Source: Savagea sp. (GTDB lineage: Bacteria > Bacillota > Bacilli > Bacillales_A > Planococcaceae). Taken from it: a stretch of DNA of 14,490 nt. This document shows positions 1-6,793 of the stretch, in pieces (the first letter of the stretch is position 1; every line of letters begins with the position of its first letter). The position numbers were made by a program, and so were the translations under genes. A model generated the notes under the pieces. The model ran no database searches, had not been told where the DNA came from, and worked only from the letters and a program-made list of their open reading frames with translations. Location: the NCBI GenBank assembly GCA_030146155.1, contig JASLCF010000189.1, positions 1 to 14,490 on the forward strand. Direction: 5' to 3'.

Positions 1-16
1 AAAGGAAGTGAAACCG

Positions 17-943
17 ATGATCGAACTGATTGCAACAGCCGAGTCGGTGGAACAAAGTAAGCAATTACTTGAAGCAGGTGCCGACTGGATTATTGTCGGC
101 GAGGATGAATTTGGTCTTCGATTACCTTATTCATTTTCACTAGAGGAAATAAAAGAAGTAGTAGAAATGGCACACACACGAGGGAAGAAAGTGATTGTCG
201 CAGTCAATGCACTCATGCATAATGACCGAATTGAAAAAGTGCCACATTACCTCAAACAATTAGAAGCATTGCATGTGGATGCAATCACAACTGGAGATCC
301 TGGTGTAGTTCGGATTCTTCAAAAAAACAACAGTTCTTTAGCTTACATTTATGATGCTCAAACAATGGTGACTAATTCCACACAAATAAATTTTTGGGCT
401 AAGCGAGGAGCTATTGGAGCTGTCCTCGCACGTGAATTAACTTATGAAGAACTGACAATTATGAGTCAAGCTGTGACAGTACCTGTTGAAATTTTAGTAT
501 ATGGTGCAACTTGTATTCATCAATCCAAGCGCTTGTTAGTCAATAATTACTTTAATTATGTCAATAAAGATGTCCCTGAAGCCATGAAAAAACGGGAATT
601 ATTCTTGTCCGAATCTAATGCTGAAAACCATTATTCCATTTATGAAGATATAAACGGTACACATGTTTTTGCAACTCACGATGTCAATTTGTTACCCCAC
701 CTCGATAAATTAGTTGAGATTGGATTAAACCAATGGAAATTAGATGGCTTATTCACAAAAGGTGAAGCATTCGTAAAGATTGTTTCTTTATTTTCAGAAG
801 CTCGCGAAGCCATTCGTAAGGAGCAATGGACCGATGAATTGGCTCAACAGTTCAATGAACAACTACATAGTTTACATCCTAAAGAACGTTCACTTGATGA
901 AGGGTTCTTCCTAAAAGATCCTGATGAGATTGAATCAAAATAA
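17..943 (+). CDS. trhP1: U32-family tRNA hydroxylation protein TrhP1 (YrrN-like)
   Basis: A complete protein of about 308 residues of the peptidase U32 family. By family knowledge, B. subtilis YrrN (TrhP1) works with YrrO (TrhP2) in prephenate-dependent formation of 5-hydroxyuridine at tRNA wobble position 34; it is not a demonstrated peptidase. Visible family features are the N-terminal repeat-like segment AGADWIIVGEDEFGLR, HNDR, and VYGATCIHQSKR around residue 166. Only the first cysteine of the U32 signature is present, the others being replaced, as I recall for YrrN. A GTG at 8 is in frame and also possible. I prefer ATG 17 because bases 2-11 (AAGGAAGTGA) match the Shine-Dalgarno consensus in nine of ten positions and the GTG lies inside that match. 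The gene is followed 17 bases later by trhP2 on the same strand. The upstream neighbour, often an O-methyltransferase gene, is outside the window. Confidence 0.85.
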   Translation: MIELIATAESVEQSKQLLEAGADWIIVGEDEFGLRLPYSFSLEEIKEVVEMAHTRGKKVIVAVNALMHNDRIEKVPHYLKQLEALHVDAITTGDPGVVRILQKNNSSLAYIYDAQTMVTNSTQINFWAKRGAIGAVLARELTYEELTIMSQAVTVPVEILVYGATCIHQSKRLLVNNYFNYVNKDVPEAMKKRELFLSESNAENHYSIYEDINGTHVFATHDVNLLPHLDKLVEIGLNQWKLDGLFTKGEAFVKIVSLFSEAREAIRKEQWTDELAQQFNEQLHSLHPKERSLDEGFFLKDPDEIESK

Positions 944-960
944 GGAGAGGAGAAGACAAA

Positions 961-2214
961 ATGACTGAAAAAAGAGTAATACTAAATAAACCAGAAGTAC
1001 TTGCACCTGCTGGAACATTAGAGAAATTAAAAATGGCGATAATGTACGGTGCAGATGCTGTTTTTATCGGTGGAGATGCATATGGGTTACGAAGCCGGGC
1101 AGGAAATTTTAGTTTTGATGAGATGCGTGAAGGAGTAGCTTTCGCAAGACAATATCAGGCAAAGGTCTATGTTACTGCTAATATGGTTGCTCATGAAGGC
1201 GATACTGACGGTGCAGATCAATTTTTCCAAACATTAAAAGAAATAGGAATCGATGCAGTGATTGTTTCTGACCCCGCATTAATTGAAATTTGTGCAATGA
1301 GCGCTCCTGGCCTCCCTATCCACCTTTCCACCCAAGCTTCAGCAACGAACTATGAAACCCTCAACTTTTGGCAGGATGAAGGCTTAGAGCGTGTTGTACT
1401 AGCTCGTGAAGTAGGAATGGATGAAATTTTAGAAATGCAGAAACATACTGATGTTGAAATTGAAGTCTTTATTCATGGTGCGATGTGTATCTCCTATTCA
1501 GGACGTTGTGTACTTTCAAATTATATGTCGAATCGAGATGCCAACCGCGGGGGATGTTCTCAATCTTGCCGTTGGAAATATGATATTTTTGAAATGCCCG
1601 ATGATGGAGAAGGTAAAAACTCTCACTTAGCAGGGCTTTCAGAAGAAGAACTAGAAGCATTTTCAATGAGTTCTGTCGATATGGCTATGATTCGCCATAT
1701 TCCAGAAATTGTTGAAAGTGGCGTCCATAGTTTAAAAATAGAGGGCCGAATGAAATCAATTCATTATGTATCTACTGTATCCAATGTATATCGTGCAGCA
1801 GTAGACGCTTACTGTGCCGATCCTGATAACTACGTCTTTAACCAAGAGTGGGAAGATGAGTTATGGAAAGTAGCACAACGTGAATTAGCAAGCGGATTCT
1901 ACTGGGGCACACCAACTGAAAATGAACAATTGTTTGGGAAACCAAGAAGAATTCCACGCTATCAATTTACTGGACAAGTGTTAGCCTATGATGAAGAAAC
2001 ACAAGTGGCGACAATTCAACAAAGAAATAACTTCGGCGTCGGTGATGAAATTGAATTTTACGGACCTGGATTTACTCATTCTTATCAAACTGTCACAGAA
2101 CTTTGGGATGAAAAAGGAAATGAGATAGAGCGTGCAAAAAATCCGATGATGATTTGCAAAATGAAAGTGTCTCAGCCTGTTAAGCCATTTGATATGATAC
2201 GTAAAAAAAGATAA
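961..2214 (+). CDS. trhP2: U32-family tRNA hydroxylation protein TrhP2 (YrrO-like)
   Basis: A 417-residue U32-family protein, close to the usual length of YrrO. It begins with PEVLAPAGTLEKLKMAI, typical of the family. It carries the full U32 signature EVFIHGAMCISYSGRCVLS, with cysteines at 176 and 183, then GGCSQSCRW with cysteines 199 and 203. In related U32 enzymes these four cysteines hold an iron-sulfur cluster. The C-terminal part (about 325-417) has the beta-rich extra domain ending in KPFDMIRKK. The inferred role is formation of 5-hydroxyuridine in tRNA together with TrhP1; the family name 'collagenase-like protease' is historical. The start ATG follows GAGGAG with eight bases of spacing. 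It forms a two-gene operon with trhP1. Downstream there is no gene on this strand, only repeats, and the hairpin repeat at 2283-2386 probably terminates transcription. Confidence 0.9.
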   Translation: MTEKRVILNKPEVLAPAGTLEKLKMAIMYGADAVFIGGDAYGLRSRAGNFSFDEMREGVAFARQYQAKVYVTANMVAHEGDTDGADQFFQTLKEIGIDAVIVSDPALIEICAMSAPGLPIHLSTQASATNYETLNFWQDEGLERVVLAREVGMDEILEMQKHTDVEIEVFIHGAMCISYSGRCVLSNYMSNRDANRGGCSQSCRWKYDIFEMPDDGEGKNSHLAGLSEEELEAFSMSSVDMAMIRHIPEIVESGVHSLKIEGRMKSIHYVSTVSNVYRAAVDAYCADPDNYVFNQEWEDELWKVAQRELASGFYWGTPTENEQLFGKPRRIPRYQFTGQVLAYDEETQVATIQQRNNFGVGDEIEFYGPGFTHSYQTVTELWDEKGNEIERAKNPMMICKMKVSQPVKPFDMIRKKR

Positions 2215-2282
2215 TCCATAGACATTTACAACTGAAATTTCTTTATAGTATCGCTCTGCTCGAACACCTAAAAAAGGGTGGG

Positions 2283-2386
2283 ACAACACCTCTGAATATC
2301 GGTTGTATTCTATATAACGTTGGTGAAAAAAATCACCCTCTCCTGATTTTGGAGAAGGTGATGGAATTTCACTAACGTTATTTTTG
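2283..2386 (+). repeat. Hairpin repeat, copy 1, probable terminator of trhP2
   Basis: First copy of a dispersed repeat whose second copy lies at 13225-13332. It has two parts. A small stem-loop pairs ACAAC (2283-2287) with GTTGT (2302-2306) around a loop that includes CTCTGAATATCG. A larger nested hairpin follows: ATAACGTTGGTGAAA (2314-2328) pairs with TTTCACTAACGTTAT (2367-2381) with one G-T pair, and inside it ATCACCCTCTCC (2332-2343) pairs with GGAGAAGGTGAT (2351-2362) with one mismatch. The hairpin ends in TTATTTTT, so it can work as an intrinsic terminator on the + strand. It starts about 70 bases after the trhP2 stop. Pairing was read directly; the terminator role is inferred. Confidence 0.75.
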
Positions 2387-2404
2387 TAGACAATTTTTAT
2401 AGCC

Positions 2405-2680
2405 GGGCACTTTTAATGAGAAAAAATGCAAGTTTGTCAATGGGAAACTAAGCTATACGCCTACACTTTGTACGGCTTGTGGTATTGAAAATCTAAACTT
2501 TGTAATCTATAAAAATAGGACATAAACCTCACAGCTTACCTTCCCTTTTCTCGGGATGTATCCGGCTTAGGTACTGTTAGAAAAACAATGACATCAGCGT
2601 AGAGCATGTCAGCACCCGTCGTTAAAAAGAATGGTTATCTTTACGTTACTCGTGGTTAGTGTGACAAAAGCGTGCTCTAT
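2405..2680 (+). pseudogene. Decayed 5' part of an ISL3-family transposase
   Basis: From base 2430, reading + strand, the codons give KFVNGKLSYTPTLCTACG followed by IENLNFVIYKN, then a stop, then TSQLTFPFLGMYPA, a stop, VLLEKQ, and further stops. After a frame change at about 2606-2609, SAPVVKKNGYLY follows. This matches the order of the ISL3 transposase N-terminus: zinc-finger CxxCG, a YKNGTKTSRIT-like strand, a YLLLKKQ-like strand, and a PVVKKNCYIS-like segment. There are at least three in-frame stops and one frameshift, and nothing of the catalytic DDE domain is seen. No start codon or clear element ends remain. GGGCAC near 2405 and GTGCTC near 2672 are weak candidates for end sequences of an internally deleted element. 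The boundaries are approximate. It is certainly not functional. Confidence 0.7.
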
Positions 2681-2792
2681 TCAGTTTACAAGTAACGAAT
2701 GATCGTACACTTTAAATTAAAACCTTCAGAAGTCACTTATCAACAAATTTCGTCAGAGTCAATGGCCGTATGGTTTTTGTATAGATAGATTG

Positions 2793-2962
2793 AATTGATT
2801 AGTAGGTTTCAGTTGCTTGTGGTGTAAGAGGTCGATTCCTTGGAGATTTTAACGTTACAGGTGAGACCCTAGGTAGAGCGAGAGCGAAGGAAGCGGCTCA
2901 CCGAACGCCCCAAGAACGCGGCTATCTGGAATGAAAAGCAACGGGTTATTTGGATAACCCCT
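2793..2962 (+). repeat. 170-bp structured intergenic repeat, copy 1
   Basis: This segment aligns with 13473-13642 over its whole length, with only one-base indels and, by eye, about four of five bases identical. It can fold into a long interrupted hairpin. GTTGCT (2812-2817) pairs with AGCAAC (2937-2942). Inside, CTTGG (2838-2842) pairs with CCAAG (2910-2914), and GGTGAG (2860-2865) pairs with CTCACC (2897-2902). It ends with an independent perfect stem, GGGTTAT (2943-2949) with ATAACCC (2954-2960). The wording GACTCCT...GGTGAGACCC...GCGAAGGAAGCGGCTCACCG...GGAAAGCAAC resembles a large family of dispersed repeats I recall from many Bacillaceae and Planococcaceae genomes. No protein is encoded. 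Whether it acts as an RNA, a DNA site or a mobile MITE-like unit is not known from this sequence. Confidence 0.75.
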
Positions 2963-2978
2963 ATAAAATGAACTTATC

Positions 2979-3023
2979 AAAACGCATGAAATCAAAGGTT
3001 AAAACCTTAATTTCATGCGTTTT
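2979..3023. terminator. Strong hairpin between the repeat and suhB
   Basis: AAAACGCATGAAAT (2979-2992) is perfectly complementary to ATTTCATGCGTTTT (3010-3023), and AAGGTT/AACCTT extends the stem inside. On the + strand it is followed by a T-rich run, and on the - strand it lies 49 bases after the suhB stop. It is most likely the terminator of suhB and may stop transcription from both sides. Confidence 0.8.
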
Positions 3024-3071
3024 CTATTTTATGATTTTGTTTTTCCACTACATTTTGACTTATATTCCAGC

Positions 3072-3866
3072 CTATTTTTTAGGTTGAATATAATGTTTCA
3101 ATAAATGTTGTTGAAGTCCAGGCTTCGCAACAATGAATGATTCCGTTTGTAATAACGAAAGCGGTTTTCCTTCAATTGTAGAAGAAATCGCTCCTACTTC
3201 TTTAGCTAAAATCATGCCCGCAGCTACATCCCATGGTGCTAATCGCATAGAAATATAGGCATCCATTCGGCCAGTCACTACATAAGCTAATTCAATTGCA
3301 GCTGAACCATATGATCTCGTGCCCCTACAGTTACGAATCATTTCAATTAATGGTTCGTGTTCAACTTTTTGATTTGGAGTCGCCCAAACTGCGTTAATAC
3401 CAATCATACATTCTTCGAGAGGCGAATTTTCTAATACAGGTAGTCGCTCATCATTAAAATAAGCTCCTTCACCTTTAACAGCATGATATAAATCATCGCG
3501 CATCACATCATAAATATAGCCTAAATAACCAATCCCATCTAAATAGACAGCCATAGAAATTGCAAAATTACGCTTTTGATGCACAAAATTCATCGTGCCG
3601 TCAATTGGATCGATGAACCAAATCGCTCCTTTTAAATCCTTTATTTCATCGCCAAAACCTTCTTCACCCATTATTCGATGTGAAGGAAATTGGGTTCGAA
3701 TATTTTGAATAAAAAATTGCTCGATTTCTCGATCAATGTTAGTTACCAAATCATTCGCACTTGATTTTGTGTCAATTGAAATAGATGAATAAAAGGAAAC
3801 TCTAATTCTATGACCCGCTTCTTTAATCAAAGATTTCGCATACTTATCAATTGCATTCCAATTCAC
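3072..3866 (-). CDS. suhB: Inositol monophosphatase family protein (SuhB/YktC-like)
   Basis: A 264-residue member of the inositol monophosphatase family of Mg2+-dependent, Li+-sensitive phosphatases, which hydrolyse myo-inositol-1-phosphate and related sugar phosphates. All key motifs are present: GEEG at 67-70 (metal-binding Glu), WFIDPIDGTMNFVH with D86 and D89, GTRSYGSAAIELA at 182-194, and APWDVAAG with the metal-binding D213. The start chosen is GTG at 3866. It follows AAGGTAGGTG with five bases of spacing, it gives VNWNAID matching the N-terminus of B. subtilis YktC, and a promoter-like TGATATACT lies at 3891-3899. A longer reading from TTG 3890 would begin within the spacing just after that promoter and is unlikely. 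The physiological substrate in Bacillales is not settled. Confidence 0.93.
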   Translation of the reverse strand: MNWNAIDKYAKSLIKEAGHRIRVSFYSSISIDTKSSANDLVTNIDREIEQFFIQNIRTQFPSHRIMGEEGFGDEIKDLKGAIWFIDPIDGTMNFVHQKRNFAISMAVYLDGIGYLGYIYDVMRDDLYHAVKGEGAYFNDERLPVLENSPLEECMIGINAVWATPNQKVEHEPLIEMIRNCRGTRSYGSAAIELAYVVTGRMDAYISMRLAPWDVAAGMILAKEVGAISSTIEGKPLSLLQTESFIVAKPGLQQHLLKHYIQPKK

Positions 3867-3890
3867 ATGAACACCTACCTTCATACTCAA

Positions 3891-3899
3891 AGTATATCA
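3891..3899 (-). promoter_or_regulatory. Extended -10 promoter of suhB
   Basis: Read on the - strand, bases 3899-3891 are TGATATACT, an extended -10 element (TGnTATAAT type, five of six in the hexamer). No good -35 lies 16-18 bases upstream. Transcription would begin near 3884, giving a leader of only about 18 bases that contains little besides the ribosome binding site AAGGTAGGTG (3881-3872). Confidence 0.55.
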
Positions 3900-4082
3900 T
3901 ATCTTTTACTGCTGAATGAGTAGAAAAGATAGCGACTTATTTTTGTAAAATAAGTTTGTCAAAAGGAATGAAGAAGAAAAACAGGTTCATATCGCAAATC
4001 ATATAAAGCGTGTGACAGAGATGAATCGGGATGGCTATTTTCCATTTTTCCCGACTCCTACTTTAAAAGATGGATCAACTTA

Positions 4083-4280
4083 TCAATTCAACTTTCCATA
4101 CTTTTCAAGTTCTGCTACAATGCAAGATAATTTAAACTTAATTTCATTTTGTTCTTCTTTATTCTCTTCTTTTATGGCTTCAGACAATTGCAATAAATGA
4201 AAATCTAAATCGGATTTTAAAGTATCTATATAGCGTTGAAAACGTTCAGTTTCCATTCTTAAATCGATGACATTTTTCAT
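4083..4280 (-). CDS. Small charged coiled-coil protein, YkzI-like
   Basis: A 65-residue protein with a strong ribosome binding site (GAGGGTGATT, four bases before ATG 4280). It is rich in Glu, Lys, Leu and Ile with heptad-like spacing from about residue 12 to 60, so a single long helix or coiled coil is expected. There is no signal peptide or membrane segment. B. subtilis has, as I recall, a similarly small gene, ykzI, at this exact place between yktB and suhB, and position, size and character agree. No function is known to me. It lies 216 bases upstream of suhB on the same strand and is divergent from yktB with 83 bases between start codons. A + strand reading frame over 4012-4200 is only its antisense. 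Confidence 0.7.
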   Translation of the reverse strand: MKNVIDLRMETERFQRYIDTLKSDLDFHLLQLSEAIKEENKEEQNEIKFKLSCIVAELEKYGKLN

Positions 4281-4363
4281 ACAATCACCCTCTCAAATTG
4301 CTTGATACATTACAGATTCCCGAAGTTTTGGTACACTAAACCTACACGAAAGGATGTTTTTTG

Positions 4364-5005
4364 ATGTCATATTTTAAAGAAGAACAGTTTCAAGTTTTTA
4401 GAATACCAGGTCTAGCTGAACGAATGGAGGCTCTTCAAAACAAAATTCAGCCGTTATTTCGCGAATTGGGCGAACACTTTTCTGCCGAACTATCCAGTTA
4501 TGGAGTAGGTGAATTCTATCCCCATGTCGCTAAACATGCCAGACGAACTGTCAATCCACCTACTGATAGTTGGGTTGCCTTTGCTCCTAGTAAAAGAGGC
4601 TATAAAGCTTTACCTCATTTTCAAATCGGATTGTGGGACGATCGTCTTTTTATTACATTAGTCGTCATTTATGAAAACCAAAACAAAAAAGGGATTGCAG
4701 AAGCATTATTATCTCATCAAGAGCAATTATTTAATTTACCACAGCACTATGTACTTTCAGGGAACCATATGAAAAAAGCCGAGGACTCATTAGAGACACT
4801 CGGTAAAGAAGGCGTTGTGAAATTAATCGATCGTTTACATACTGTTAAAAGTGCTGAATGGGTAATCGGTCAACAACTCTCTATTGAAGAAGTAATTCAG
4901 TACAATAAAAAAGAGTTTTATGAACTCGTTCAAAACACTTTTCAACAACTTTTTGATTGCTACTTACTAATGATTAACGCGCCTCAGGTTGAGAAGACAT
5001 TTTAA
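4364..5005 (+). CDS. yktB: UPF0637 / DUF1054 family protein (YktB-like)
   Basis: A 213-residue protein of the UPF0637 family, whose B. subtilis member YktB has about the same length. The most conserved stretch is HVAKHARRTVNPP at residues 54-66, followed by DSWVAFAPSKRGYK and LPHFQIGLW. There is no signal peptide or membrane helix, so it is presumably cytosolic. Function is not established for the family. ATG 4364 is preferred over the adjoining TTG 4361: AAAGGA at 4349-4354 is nine bases before the ATG. It is the only + strand gene among - strand neighbours, and its 3' end overlaps the end of yktA by 32 bases. Confidence 0.88.
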   Translation: MSYFKEEQFQVFRIPGLAERMEALQNKIQPLFRELGEHFSAELSSYGVGEFYPHVAKHARRTVNPPTDSWVAFAPSKRGYKALPHFQIGLWDDRLFITLVVIYENQNKKGIAEALLSHQEQLFNLPQHYVLSGNHMKKAEDSLETLGKEGVVKLIDRLHTVKSAEWVIGQQLSIEEVIQYNKKEFYELVQNTFQQLFDCYLLMINAPQVEKTF

Positions 5006-5261
5006 TCCAAGTAGAGTCTTCTTTCAAAGCAAGTTGAACTACACGATAACTGTTATATGAGCTTGCTTTTTCAAAATCTCTAAAGATTGTTTTCTCTTCA
5101 GCTTTCGAAGGAATAATTGCTTTGAGTTGCAGGTAGCGTTCTTTAACATCTGACGCCTTCACTTTACTTTCATAGGCTTTTTCAATCACTTCAAAAAATT
5201 GAACAACTGCTACCATTTCTTCGGTTGACCAATCACTATTTAACGGATAATTATACTCCAT
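4974..5261 (-). CDS. yktA: UPF0223 family protein (YktA-like)
   Basis: A 95-residue protein beginning MEYNYPLNSDWSTEEMVAVVQFF, the hallmark start of the UPF0223 family, with the later block IIPSKAEEKTIFRDFEKASSYNSYR. B. subtilis YktA is about 90 residues. It is small, soluble and helical, with no known biochemical role. The start ATG is preceded by GAGGTGA at close spacing. It is transcribed in the same direction as pdhABCD and lies 115 bases downstream of pdhD, with a terminator between, so it may get read-through or have its own weak promoter. TGATAAAAT at 5350-5342 on the - strand is a possible extended -10. The last 32 bases overlap yktB on the opposite strand. Confidence 0.88.
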   Translation of the reverse strand: MEYNYPLNSDWSTEEMVAVVQFFEVIEKAYESKVKASDVKERYLQLKAIIPSKAEEKTIFRDFEKASSYNSYRVVQLALKEDSTWIKMSSQPEAR

Positions 5262-5297
5262 CTTTTCACCTCATTATCATTTCATATTCAATATTAA

Positions 5298-5341
5298 AAA
5301 CAGGTGCGAATTGCTAGTTAATATGCAATTCGTACCTGTTT
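5298..5341 (-). terminator. Terminator of the pdhABCD operon
   Basis: AAACAGGTGCGAATTGC (5298-5314) pairs with GCAATTCGTACCTGTTT (5325-5341), 16 of 17 positions, with a ten-base loop. On the - strand the hairpin is followed by a run of five T, the pattern of an intrinsic terminator, 36 bases after the pdhD stop. The + strand side is also T-rich, so it may stop transcription coming from yktB as well. Confidence 0.85.
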
Positions 5342-5376
5342 ATTTTATCATTTTAATCTGTAAAGCATTTTACAAA

Positions 5377-6789
5377 TTATTTTGTAACCATATGGATTGG
5401 ACGTCCTAATGCTACTTCTGCAGCTTCCATTGTAATTTCACCTAAAGTTGGGTGAGCATGGATAGTCATCGCAACATCTTCAAGTGTCATTCCTGCTTCA
5501 ATCGCTAAACCAATTTCAGCAATTAAATCAGAAGCATTTTCACCTACGATTTGACCACCTAAAACAAGTCCATCTTCTTTACGCGCAACTACTTTTACAA
5601 AACCATCTGTTGCACCTAAAGCCAATGCACGACCGTTTGCTGCATAAGGGAATTTACCTGCAACAACTTCGTAACCTTGTTCTTTCGCTTCTTTTTCATT
5701 TAATCCAACTGTTGCAAGCTCTGGTGTTGTGAAGCAAACTGCTGGAATCGCCATGTAGTCAACTACTGATTTTTCACCAGCAATTGCTTCAGCAGCAACT
5801 TTTCCTTCATAAGAAGCTTTGTGTGCTAATTGTGGACCAGCAACAATATCACCAATTGCATAGATTGAATCTACACTTGTGCGTCCTTGATCATCGACTT
5901 CAACTAGACCACGGTCAGTTAATTTAACTCCCGCACCTTCTAGTCCAAGCTCGTCTGTGTTTGGACGACGACCAACTGTTACTAACACATAGTCTGCTTC
6001 AACTTCATGTGTTTCACCTTTTGCTTCATAAGTAACTTTAACGCCTTTTTTAGTTGTTTCTGCACCTTTAGCCATTGCTTCAGTTACGATTTCAACATTT
6101 TTCTTTTTTAATCCTTTTTTAACGATTGTTGTCATTTGTTTTTCAAATCCTGCTAGGATATCTTTCGTTCCTTCAAGGATTGTAACTTCTGTACCTAAGT
6201 TAGCAAATGCAGAACCTAATTCTGTACCGATGTAACCTCCACCAATAACAACTAATTTCTTAGGTAATTCTTTTAATGAAAGTGCTCCTGTTGAATCAAG
6301 TACGCGTTCGTTAAAAGCAAATCCTGGGATTTCAACTGGACGTGATCCTGTTGCGACGATTGCATTTTTAAATTTATACGTTTGAGCTGAATCGTCATTC
6401 ATTACACGTGCAGTATGTGCATCATTAAAATAAGCTTCACCTTTAATGATTTCAACTTTGTTTCCTTTTAATAGGCCTTCAACACCGCCAGTTAATCGGT
6501 TAACAACGTTGTTTTTGTACTCCATTGCTTTTTCAAAGTCTAGCTTTACTTCTTTAGATGAAATACCCATTTCATCAGAGTCTTGCGCTTGAGCAAAACG
6601 ATGACCTACAGAAATAATCGCTTTTGAAGGGATACATCCAACGTTTAAACAAACGCCTCCTAAGTCTCCACGCTCAACAATCGCTACTTTTTGTCCAAGT
6701 TGTGCTGCACGAATAGCTGCAACATAACCTCCTGGGCCTGATCCTACTACCAGTGTGTCTACTTCGATTGGGAAATCTCCTACTACCAT
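5377..6789 (-). CDS. pdhD: Dihydrolipoamide dehydrogenase, E3 of pyruvate dehydrogenase
   Basis: A 470-residue flavoprotein that reoxidises dihydrolipoamide on E2 with NAD+, closing the cycle of the pyruvate dehydrogenase complex. Visible are the FAD-binding GSGPGG at 16-21, the redox-active disulfide GGVCLNVGCIPSK with C47 and C52, the NAD-binding GGGYIGTE at 183-190, the second FAD motif IYAIGDI, and the C-terminal catalytic HPTLGE with H446 and E451. Length and the N-terminus MVVGDFPIE match B. subtilis PdhD, which confirms the start. It is the last gene of the operon. The ribosome binding site (TGGAGG) lies inside the end of pdhC, with only four bases between stop and start, so translation is probably coupled. 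In Bacillales this E3 may also serve 2-oxoglutarate dehydrogenase. Confidence 0.97.
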   Translation of the reverse strand: MVVGDFPIEVDTLVVGSGPGGYVAAIRAAQLGQKVAIVERGDLGGVCLNVGCIPSKAIISVGHRFAQAQDSDEMGISSKEVKLDFEKAMEYKNNVVNRLTGGVEGLLKGNKVEIIKGEAYFNDAHTARVMNDDSAQTYKFKNAIVATGSRPVEIPGFAFNERVLDSTGALSLKELPKKLVVIGGGYIGTELGSAFANLGTEVTILEGTKDILAGFEKQMTTIVKKGLKKKNVEIVTEAMAKGAETTKKGVKVTYEAKGETHEVEADYVLVTVGRRPNTDELGLEGAGVKLTDRGLVEVDDQGRTSVDSIYAIGDIVAGPQLAHKASYEGKVAAEAIAGEKSVVDYMAIPAVCFTTPELATVGLNEKEAKEQGYEVVAGKFPYAANGRALALGATDGFVKVVARKEDGLVLGGQIVGENASDLIAEIGLAIEAGMTLEDVAMTIHAHPTLGEITMEAAEVALGRPIHMVTK

Positions 6790-6793
6790 TTGA

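Noticed and set aside
1981..2289. - strand frame of 102 codons across the end of trhP2
   Set aside because: Shadow of trhP2, running into the hairpin repeat, with no ribosome binding site or family resemblance.
2700..2790. Further coding remnant (FKLKPSEVTYQQIS) after the ISL3 fragment
   Set aside because: No match to the expected next part of an ISL3 transposase that I can recognise, and no other family suggests itself.
3936..3954. Hairpin CTTATTTT/AAAATAAG as terminator of the ykzI-like gene
   Set aside because: Pure AT stem apart from the end pair, and no T run on the - strand side; too weak to call.
3934..3962. TTGACA on the - strand at 3962-3957 as a -35 for suhB
   Set aside because: The hexamer 17 bases downstream (TAAGTC) does not resemble a -10; the extended -10 at 3891-3899 is better but is too far away to pair with it.
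4012..4200. + strand frame of 62 codons over the ykzI-like gene
   Set aside because: Most of it is antisense to the small gene with the strong ribosome binding site; it has a GTG start without a ribosome binding site and no recognisable protein character.
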